Below are positions 1-5,371 of a stretch of 5,802 bases of DNA, piece by piece. The stretch's first letter is position 1; each line of letters starts with the position of its first letter. Made by a program: the position numbers and the translations under genes. Origin of the DNA: Devosia sp. (GTDB lineage Bacteria > Pseudomonadota > Alphaproteobacteria > Rhizobiales > Devosiaceae); NCBI GenBank assembly GCA_011322005.1, contig DROE01000141.1, positions 1 to 5,802 of the forward strand. The letters run 5' to 3'. Below the pieces are notes generated by a model. That model was not told the origin of the DNA. It worked only from the letters and a program-made list of their open reading frames with translations, and searched no databases.

Positions 1-55
1 ATGATTCAGACTTGAAATTAGTACAACCGGTCGGCAATTCCCGAGAGGCAAAAAA

Positions 56-619
56 ATGGAAATTTTTCTGACTATAGCTGTGCTGGCGATCGGTGTGGTC
101 GTCTTTGGCGTCATTATCTACAACAAGCTGGTCAAGAACCGGCAGATGGTGGAAGAGGGCTGGTCGGGCATCGACGTACAACTCAAGCGCCGCGCCAACC
201 TCATTCCCAACATGCTGGAAACCGTCAAGGGTTATATGGGTCACGAATCCGACACATTGCAGGCCGTTACCGAAGCCCGCGCCGCCGTGCAGGGGGCCGG
301 AGACGCCTCACCCAGTGAGAGGGGCGGTCTTGAGGGGATGCTTTCGGGTGCCCTTGGACGTCTGATGGCAGTTGCGGAGAGCTACCCGGACCTTAAAGCA
401 AACACCACGTTTCTTGAACTTCAGGAGGCATTGCAAACCGTTGAGGACGAAATTCAGCTCGCCCGACGCTATTATAACGGGGCGGTGCGCAACATGAATG
501 TGAGTGTTGAATCTTTTCCCTCAAATATAGTTGCAAGCCAGTTCAGCTTCGTGAAAGCGGAATATTTCGAACTGGAGAACGAGGCGGACCGGGCCGTTCC
601 AGATGTCAGTTTCAAATAG
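56..619 (+). CDS. lemA: LemA family membrane-anchored protein
   Basis: This is a 187-residue LemA-type protein, a usual length for the family. Residues 3-22 form one hydrophobic N-terminal membrane anchor. It is followed by the hallmark helix containing GWSGIDVQLKRRANLIPN (35-52) and TVKGYMGHE (56-64), then EARAA (73-77). The second conserved block is YPDLKAN (110-116), LQEALQTVEDEIQLARRYYN (122-141) and a near-terminal P/N/A-rich stretch. The family folds as a helical bundle on the membrane; its biochemical role is not established. The ATG has a good Shine-Dalgarno sequence (AGAGG at 44-48, 7 nt spacing). The next gene starts inside its last codons, so the two are almost certainly co-transcribed. 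LemA genes are often found beside DUF2207 or TPM-domain membrane proteins, as here. Family assignment is near certain; function is not known. The 55 nt upstream hold a weak TTGAAA at 12-17 without a convincing -10 partner. Confidence 0.96.
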   Translation: MEIFLTIAVLAIGVVVFGVIIYNKLVKNRQMVEEGWSGIDVQLKRRANLIPNMLETVKGYMGHESDTLQAVTEARAAVQGAGDASPSERGGLEGMLSGALGRLMAVAESYPDLKANTTFLELQEALQTVEDEIQLARRYYNGAVRNMNVSVESFPSNIVASQFSFVKAEYFELENEADRAVPDVSFK

Positions 620-2528
620 TTCGGCACACCGGTTCAGCGCGGGTTTTCTCTTTTGTGTAGTGTTTCTGGCTACACTTGTGCTTGCAACCGCGCCGACGCC
701 TGCGCAAGAGCGCATTCTTTCCTACGCCTCCAACATCACCCTGTTAAAGAACGGTACGGTAGACGTGACCGAAACCATCACGGTGCGGGCCGAGGGCAAA
801 CAGATCAAGCGCGGCATATTCCGCGATATTCCAACGACGCTAGCCAACCCCGATGGTTCAGTCATCCGCTCCAACCTCGAGGTGATTTCAGTCTTGAAGG
901 ATTCCGAACCGGAACCCTTTTTCACCGAAGGTATCCGTGACGGCACCCGCATCTATGTGGGCGATGCCAATGTGTACCTCAGCACCGGCACCTATCGCTA
1001 CACCATTCGCTACACCATGACGCGCATGGCGCGTTATTTTGAAGACCACGACGAACTCTACTGGAACGCCACGGGGAATTTCTGGAGCTTTCCCATCAAC
1101 AAGGCGGTCGCCCAAATCACGCTGCCTGAGGGCGCGGTTATTTCAGAGCTGGCGGTTTACACGGGCCGGCAGGGAGAAACCGGGGCTGATGCCAACATCA
1201 CGCAGACGTCGGACAATACCGCTACGTTCCGGGCCACGCGCCCTTTTGGCCCCGGAGAGGGCATGAGCGTTGCCGCCCTTTTTCAAAAAGGGGTTCTGAT
1301 TGAGCCGGACGGGACCCAAAAGACGCTCAATTTCCTCTCGGACCACCGCAAGACAATTTTTCCGCTGTTCGCGGTTCTTCTGGTGCTTCTTTACTATTAT
1401 TTCGCATGGGATGCGGTGGGGCGCGACCCCAAAAAAGGCGTTATCATTCCTCTGTTTCGCCCGCCAAAGGGGTTTTCGCCGGCGCTGGTGCATTTCATTC
1501 ACCGCATGGGCTGGAAAAAGAGCGGCTGGACGGCCTTTACCGCCGCCATAATCTCGCTGGCGACGCGGGGTCTGGTTGACATCACCACCGACGACAAGAA
1601 AAAAACCACCTTCAAGTCTCTTGAAGGCGACGACCGGCGATTGCCCCGGGGCGAAGAGGTCATAAACAATTATTTGAAATCCAAAGGCACCATCAAGGTC
1701 AACAAAACCACCGGTCCCGGCCTGCTCAAGAACCGGCGTGCCTTCATGAAAGCAATCGAAAGCGAGAACCGCAACGCCTATTTTTTCAACAATTACCTCT
1801 ATGTGGGCATCGGTTTTGCGCTGTCCTTTCTGAGCATTCTTGGCCTGATTGCCACGGGCATTCTGCCTCCCGGCCAGGGAGTTGTCATTCTGGCGGTGGG
1901 GATGGGAGTGGGCATTTTATCGATGGTCGTTGGCGGTATTCTGTCAGGTGCGGGGATAACACGGTTCTTCGTTCTTGTCTGGTTCGGCGTGGTTTTTGCG
2001 AATGTTGCGGGTGAATTTGCCCGCCTGTTCAGCGGAGTTGACATCGACCAGCCGCTGATTGCGGTAATTTCCATCGTCGTCATCAATATCGTTTTCGTAT
2101 TTCTGATGCGCGCGCCCACTGTCCAGGGGCGCAAAATCATGGACGAGATTGACGGTTTCAAACTCTATCTGGAAACGGCGGAAGAAAACCGGCTCAATTT
2201 TTCGGACGAGCCGGAATTTTCAATTGAGCGGTTTGAAGAAATTCTGCCCTATGCTATCGCTCTTGGTGTGGAAAAACCTTGGGCCAGCAGGCTTGAGGGC
2301 GAGTTTTTGCGCAACACAATCGAAGAGCCCCGGGGCGGTTATCGTCCCCGATGGCATCATGGTTCCGGTTTCAGTTCCAGCTCTTTGAGCTCCAACATCT
2401 CGGGCATTGCCGCGGGCATGAGCACCGCAATGATTTCAGCGCAGCCCTCATCCTCCTCGTCCTCGGGGGGAGGCGGGGGCGGGTTCTCGGGTGGCGGTGG
2501 CGGCGGGGGCGGCGGAGGTGGCTGGTAG
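603..2528 (+). CDS. DUF2207 domain membrane protein with Ser/Gly-rich tail
   Basis: This 641-residue envelope protein has the DUF2207 architecture. A signal peptide (hydrophobic core about 14-30, likely cleavage near A34/Q35) precedes a beta-rich exported domain (about 37-245). A transmembrane helix follows (about 251-268), ending in the family motif FAWDAVGRDP (267-276) and then PLFRPPKGFSPALVHFIH (283-300). A cytosolic segment (about 300-395) leads to several helices (about 398-420, 426-448, 453-470, 484-502). The second conserved block is GRKIMDEIDGFKLYLETAEENR (509-530) and LPYAIALGVEKPW (548-560). The protein ends in a Ser run (616-621), a Gly-rich tail (622-640) and a final Trp. The start overlaps lemA by 17 nt in another frame. 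There is no Shine-Dalgarno at usable spacing (nearest GAGG is 581-584), so translation is probably coupled to lemA. Later starts would lose the signal peptide. The molecular function of the family is unknown; a joint envelope role with LemA is inferred from the operon. Confidence 0.93.
   Translation: MSVSNSSAHRFSAGFLFCVVFLATLVLATAPTPAQERILSYASNITLLKNGTVDVTETITVRAEGKQIKRGIFRDIPTTLANPDGSVIRSNLEVISVLKDSEPEPFFTEGIRDGTRIYVGDANVYLSTGTYRYTIRYTMTRMARYFEDHDELYWNATGNFWSFPINKAVAQITLPEGAVISELAVYTGRQGETGADANITQTSDNTATFRATRPFGPGEGMSVAALFQKGVLIEPDGTQKTLNFLSDHRKTIFPLFAVLLVLLYYYFAWDAVGRDPKKGVIIPLFRPPKGFSPALVHFIHRMGWKKSGWTAFTAAIISLATRGLVDITTDDKKKTTFKSLEGDDRRLPRGEEVINNYLKSKGTIKVNKTTGPGLLKNRRAFMKAIESENRNAYFFNNYLYVGIGFALSFLSILGLIATGILPPGQGVVILAVGMGVGILSMVVGGILSGAGITRFFVLVWFGVVFANVAGEFARLFSGVDIDQPLIAVISIVVINIVFVFLMRAPTVQGRKIMDEIDGFKLYLETAEENRLNFSDEPEFSIERFEEILPYAIALGVEKPWASRLEGEFLRNTIEEPRGGYRPRWHHGSGFSSSSLSSNISGIAAGMSTAMISAQPSSSSSSGGGGGGFSGGGGGGGGGGGW
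2448..2525 (+). repeat. Low-complexity Ser/Gly codon tract with G-quadruplex-type G runs
   Basis: This tract encodes residues 616-641 of the DUF2207 protein: a run of Ser codons (TCA/TCC/TCG) followed by Gly codons. G runs at 2465-2470, 2475-2479, 2481-2483 and 2489-2491 are separated by loops of 4, 1 and 5 nt. They meet the usual G3+N1-7 rule for a four-tract quadruplex on the coding strand, just ahead of the stop. Gly-rich tails are common in this family and in other exported membrane proteins, so the protein feature is ordinary. Whether the nucleic acid folds is untested. Confidence 0.7.
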
Positions 2529-2545
2529 CCTGCGCTTTAGCGGTT

Positions 2546-3034
2546 TCAGCCCGGAATGAGTTCTGCCCCGGATATGGCGTAGGCCTTGCCGAACCCGGCG
2601 TTGAAACTCACCCGGTCCACCTGCAACTTCCAATACCCAAAATCGGGCAGGTCGATATAATTGATGGCTTTGGGGTGGTGGGCCAGAAACAGGGCACGCA
2701 TTGCGGCACGTTCTTCTTGGGGCATCCTTTGGGCATGGCAGAACACACTCATACGCGCATGGGCCATGGGGTCGCCCTTGCCCACCTCACCAATCAGAAG
2801 TGAACAGCGGGCATCCGCGCCCAGAGCGGAAGTGTGCGCTGCAAGCGCCGAGGTCAGCAAAACCGGCGTACCATCTTCAAGTGCCGCCATCGCAACACGG
2901 CTGACGGCGGGATGCCCTGTATCCTTCTCAATCACTCCCAGAGTGGCATGACGCGCAGTCAAAATCATCGCCCTCACCTGCTCAACTATTTCACCAGTCG
3001 TTGGTCGCAGCACCGATTTTGTCTCCTCGTTCAC
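2546..3034 (-). CDS. Short HugZ/pyridoxamine 5'-phosphate oxidase-like FMN-binding protein
   Basis: The product is 162 residues if it starts at the GTG at 3034-3032. It reads as a short split-barrel PNPOx-like protein related to HugZ-type heme-utilisation proteins. Visible family segments are LRPTTGEIVEQVR (9-21), GHPAVSRVAMA (40-50), LLTSALAAHTSAL (59-71), CSLLIGEVGKGDP (77-89), HHPKA (119-123), FGYWKL (132-137) and the near-terminal GFGKAY (147-152). No C-terminal DUF2470 extension is present. The frame is open upstream to an ATG at 3220, but that would run antisense through the glyS start and add about 62 residues of non-family sequence. The GTG sits exactly where homologues begin, with GAGGGG about 10 nt upstream on the coding strand. 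Its stop lies 17 nt from the convergent DUF2207 gene, with no clear terminator between them. It is divergent from glyS. The fold is fairly sure; substrate and true physiological role are unknown. Confidence 0.86.
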   Translation of the reverse strand: MNEETKSVLRPTTGEIVEQVRAMILTARHATLGVIEKDTGHPAVSRVAMAALEDGTPVLLTSALAAHTSALGADARCSLLIGEVGKGDPMAHARMSVFCHAQRMPQEERAAMRALFLAHHPKAINYIDLPDFGYWKLQVDRVSFNAGFGKAYAISGAELIPG

Positions 3035-3134
3035 CGCCTTTATACCCCTCGACCCTGAAAACCCTGCATGTTGATAGACAAGTTGCCTGTTGCTTGCTAG
3101 GCAAGCCGCGTTGCCAACCTGCCCCGGTTTTATC
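3035..3134. promoter_or_regulatory. Divergent intergenic region with overlapping inverted repeats
   Basis: These 100 nt lie between the GTG of the PNPOx-like gene (leftward) and the ATG of glyS (rightward), and must hold start signals for both unless glyS is read from elsewhere. TTGCCT (3083-3088) is complementary to AGGCAA (3099-3104). GCTTGC (3092-3097) is complementary to GCAAGC (3101-3106) with a 3-nt centre. GGCAA (3100-3104) is also complementary to TTGCC (3111-3115). These pairings share bases and so exclude one another. A weak rightward promoter could be TTGATA (3071-3076), 17 nt, TTGCTA (3094-3099), whose -10 would overlap the palindrome. glyS has no strong Shine-Dalgarno before 3135. 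The repeats are seen directly; promoter and operator roles are inference. Confidence 0.4.
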
Positions 3135-5162
3135 ATGCCCGAACTGCTTTTTGAAATCTTCTCGGAAGAAATTCCTGCCCGCCTGCAACGTCGCGCTGCA
3201 GAGGACCTAAAAAAAGGCATTACCGATGCGCTGGTTGAAAACGGCCTGAGCTATAAAAGCGCTGCGGGCTTTGTTACCCCGCGTCGCCTTACGGTCACGG
3301 TTACCGACGTTCCCCCGGCTTCTCCTGACACAAGCGAGAGGCGCAAGGGGCCGCGCGTGGGTGCGCCCGAGCAGGCCATTGCAGGTTTTTTGCGCGGGGC
3401 AGGGCTGACCAGCATCGAACAGGCGACCATTGAATCGGACCCCAAAAAGGGTGAGTTTTATGTGGCGTTCATCGAAAAGAAAGGCGTCTCCGCAACCCGG
3501 ATTCTCGGCGATATCCTGCCAAAGGTCATTGAGGGGTTTCCCTGGGGCAAGCCCATGCGCTGGGGCAGTGGGCGACTACAATGGGTGCGCCCGATCAGGG
3601 CAATCACCGCAACCTTTGGCACCGAGAATGACGAACCGGAGGTGATTTCCTTTGAAGTCGGAGACATGGCTTCGGGCCAGACCACGTTCGGGCATCGGTT
3701 CATGGCCCCGGACGCTATCCGGGTGAAGCGCTTTTCCGATTATTTTGAGGCCCTGGAGCGCGCAAAAGTCGTGCTCGATCTGGACCGGCGCATGGACATT
3801 ATCAAAAATGATGCCGAACATCTGGCATTCGCCCAGGGGCTGAACATTGTCGAAGACAAGGGCTTGCTCGAAGAAGTGGCCGGACTTGTCGAGTGGCCGG
3901 TGGTGATGATGGGCAGGTTTGACCAGAGCTATCTCAAACTGCCCGAAGAAGTGATTATCACAACCATCAAGACCCACCAGAAGTGCTTTTGTCTGCGCGA
4001 TGGAGAGAGCGGCAAACTGGTGAACAGGTTCGTGGCGGTCTCCAATATGGAAGCCAGTGATGGAGGCCAAACAATCGTCGCCGGCAATGAGCGGGTTATA
4101 GGAGCACGATTATCCGATGCCATGTTTTTCTATGAAAACGATCTGGCCACACCGCTGGAGAACCTGTTGCCCAAACTCAGGGATGCGGTGTTTCACAATA
4201 AACTGGGTACTCAGGCCGGACGCGTGGAACGCATGGTCAAACTGGCTGGCGAAATCGCCGAAACTGTGGGCGCCAACGTTGGCGATGCAAAGCGCGCCGC
4301 AAAACTGGCCAAGGCTGACCTGGCTAGCCAGATGGTGGTGGAGTTTCCCTCTTTGCAGGGGCTGATGGGGCGCTTTTACGCCACCGAACAGGGCGAAAAC
4401 CCTCAAATCGCCAATGCCATCGAAAAACATTACAAGCCCGTTGGCCCCAGTGATGAAGTACCCACCGAGCCGGTGGCGATCGCCGTTGCGCTGGCCGACA
4501 AGCTGGACATGCTCACCGGGTTCTGGGCGATTGAGGAAAAACCAACCGGCTCGCGCGACCCGTTCGCCCTTCGGCGGGCAGCGCTCGGGGTAATTCGTAT
4601 TCTGGTGGAAAATGAGATTGCGTTCTCGCTTGATGTGGAGCCGGACCTGCTGGCCTTTTTCCATGACCGTCTCAAAGTCATGCTGCGTGACGAAGGCGCT
4701 CATCATGACCTTGTGGATGCGGTTATCACCAACAAAAGCGATGACCTGCTTGAGATTGTCCGGCGCATCAAGGCCCTCTCGCAACTGCTCGACACGGAGG
4801 CCGGACAAAGCCTGCTCGCCGGCTACCGGCGTGCAGCCAACATTCTGGCCGCCGAAGAAAAGAAAGACGACACCACTTATCGGGGCGACGTAACCCCTGC
4901 CCTGTTGTCCAGCGCCGAAGAAACCGCGCTCGCGAGCGCCATTGATGCCACGTTGAGGCAGGTTTCAGAAATGGTGGAAACAGACGATTATGCGGGCGCC
5001 ATCTCCGCCCTTGCCCGACTGCGCGAGCCGGTGGATGAATTCTTTGAAGCGGTGCTGGTCAACGACCCCGACCTGGAAATCCGCACGAACCGGCTGAATC
5101 TTCTGGCCCGGCTGCGTAATACCATGCACCTGGTGGCGGATTTCTCAAGAATCAGCGGGTAA
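3135..5162 (+). CDS. glyS: Glycine--tRNA ligase beta subunit
   Basis: This is the beta subunit of the heterotetrameric (alpha2beta2) bacterial glycyl-tRNA synthetase, which charges tRNA-Gly in the cytoplasm. At 675 residues it is close to the usual ~690. The N-terminus MPELLFEIFSEEIPARLQ is typical and fixes the ATG at 3135; an in-frame TTG at 3090 would add 15 non-family residues. Further signatures are RWGSGRLQWVRPIRAI (142-157), TFGHRFMAP (184-192), IKTHQKCF (278-285), RLSDAMFFYENDLATPLE (325-342), FHNKLGT (353-359), FPSLQGLMGRFYA (404-416) in the HD-like region, and PTGSRDPFALRRAALG (470-485). The C-terminal DALR-type anticodon-binding domain (about 500-675) ends in EIRTNRLNLLARLR (648-661). 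All domains are intact. The catalytic alpha subunit, glyQ, lies convergently 205 nt downstream rather than directly upstream in the same direction, so the two subunits need separate promoters. A strong hairpin with a T-rich run 57 nt after the stop probably ends the transcript. Confidence 0.98.
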   Translation: MPELLFEIFSEEIPARLQRRAAEDLKKGITDALVENGLSYKSAAGFVTPRRLTVTVTDVPPASPDTSERRKGPRVGAPEQAIAGFLRGAGLTSIEQATIESDPKKGEFYVAFIEKKGVSATRILGDILPKVIEGFPWGKPMRWGSGRLQWVRPIRAITATFGTENDEPEVISFEVGDMASGQTTFGHRFMAPDAIRVKRFSDYFEALERAKVVLDLDRRMDIIKNDAEHLAFAQGLNIVEDKGLLEEVAGLVEWPVVMMGRFDQSYLKLPEEVIITTIKTHQKCFCLRDGESGKLVNRFVAVSNMEASDGGQTIVAGNERVIGARLSDAMFFYENDLATPLENLLPKLRDAVFHNKLGTQAGRVERMVKLAGEIAETVGANVGDAKRAAKLAKADLASQMVVEFPSLQGLMGRFYATEQGENPQIANAIEKHYKPVGPSDEVPTEPVAIAVALADKLDMLTGFWAIEEKPTGSRDPFALRRAALGVIRILVENEIAFSLDVEPDLLAFFHDRLKVMLRDEGAHHDLVDAVITNKSDDLLEIVRRIKALSQLLDTEAGQSLLAGYRRAANILAAEEKKDDTTYRGDVTPALLSSAEETALASAIDATLRQVSEMVETDDYAGAISALARLREPVDEFFEAVLVNDPDLEIRTNRLNLLARLRNTMHLVADFSRISG

Positions 5163-5371
5163 AATACTCCCTCCGTCACCTCAGCCCGCTTCCCGGCTGG
5201 AAGAGGGAGATAAAGAAAAGAGGGAAGTCCATCATTCTGGTCTCCCCTCTGTTTATGTTTTGCTTTTCGCGAGTAGGTCTTCTTGTCTTTGACCACGCAC
5301 TGCCGGAAGCTTTCACCCTGCAACGCCCGCGCTGCCAGATTGGGCGGTGGCTTTACCCGTTTTTCTTTCAT
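4988..5371 (-). CDS. Putative ArfA-like alternative ribosome-rescue factor (nominal ORF; message probably non-stop)
   Basis: The ATG at 5371-5369 overlaps the glyQ stop as ATGA, so translation is likely coupled to glyQ; a GGGG lies about 8 nt upstream. The start of the product resembles ArfA: NLAARAL (11-17), FRQCVVKDKK (22-31), YSRKAKHKQRG (33-43). Compared with E. coli ArfA as I remember it (FRQRVEKNKK, then a GKGS linker, then YMRKGKHGNRG), order, spacing and basic residues agree, except for a 3-residue linker deletion and Cys25 for Arg. ArfA binds the empty mRNA channel of stalled ribosomes and recruits RF2. The frame stays open for 127 codons to 4988, but codons 41-51 form a hairpin (5250-5219) followed by a U-rich run. 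A terminated mRNA would thus encode about 52-53 residues with no stop codon, much as in known arfA genes. The rest lies antisense to the spacer and the glyS 3' end and is probably not translated. The alternative is a chance ORF across a terminator. The name rests on motif reading by eye. Confidence 0.62.
   Translation of the reverse strand: MKEKRVKPPPNLAARALQGESFRQCVVKDKKTYSRKAKHKQRGDQNDGLPSFLYLPLPAGKRAEVTEGVFYPLILEKSATRCMVLRSRARRFSRFVRISRSGSLTSTASKNSSTGSRSRARAEMAPA
5167..5209. other. Inverted repeat just after the glyS stop
   Basis: CTCCCTC (5167-5173) and GAGGGAG (5203-5209) are perfectly complementary. They enclose a smaller nested hairpin, CAGCC (5182-5186) with GGCTG (5195-5199). It begins 4 nt after the glyS stop. 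On the + strand it is followed by an A-rich stretch, so it is not itself a good intrinsic terminator. It may protect the 3' end, or pair alternatively with the next hairpin, because AAGAGGGA occurs at both 5201-5208 and 5218-5225. Confidence 0.45.
5211..5267. terminator. Bidirectional intrinsic terminator between glyS and glyQ-arfA-like gene
   Basis: AGAGGG (5219-5224) pairs with CCCTCT (5245-5250). The stem continues, past single mismatches, through AG/CT (5226-5227 with 5242-5243) and CCA/TGG (5229-5231 with 5238-5240) to a 6-nt loop: 11 pairs and two mismatches in all. Rightward it is followed by GTTTATGTTTTGCTTTT (5251-5267), suiting glyS termination. Leftward the transcript reads TTTTCTTTA (5219-5211), suiting termination of glyQ and the ArfA-like gene. 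Its position inside the ArfA-like reading frame would make that mRNA lack a stop codon. A palindromic core with a T-rich run on both sides is what a shared terminator between convergent genes should look like. Confidence 0.72.

Noticed and set aside
1..15. ATG...TGA at the left edge as a mini-gene or leader peptide
   Set aside because: It has only four sense codons and no ribosome-binding site can be seen at the window edge; nothing supports translation.
1799..2161. 120-codon - strand ORF inside the DUF2207 gene
   Set aside because: It is the complement of transmembrane-helix codons, giving a Thr/Pro/Met-rich shadow product with no support.
2351..2803. 150-codon + strand ORF spanning the DUF2207 3' end and the PNPOx-like gene
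   Set aside because: It reads the Gly tract in another frame and then the antisense of a conserved gene; the product is low complexity with no family features.
3034..3044. TATAAA (3044-3039 on the - strand) as a -10 box for a leaderless PNPOx-like mRNA
   Set aside because: It lies too close to the GTG and has no -35-like hexamer at the right spacing.
3090..3134. TTG at 3090 as the glyS start
   Set aside because: It adds 15 residues not seen in GlyS. The ATG at 3135 gives the canonical N-terminus.
3035..3220. N-terminal extension of the PNPOx-like gene to an ATG at 3220
   Set aside because: The extra 62 residues do not look like the family, run antisense through the glyS start, and would remove the divergent promoter space. 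The GTG at 3034 matches where homologues begin.
4110..4808. 232-codon - strand ORF opposite glyS
   Set aside because: It is entirely antisense to conserved glyS coding sequence, with no recognisable domain; a shadow of codon bias.
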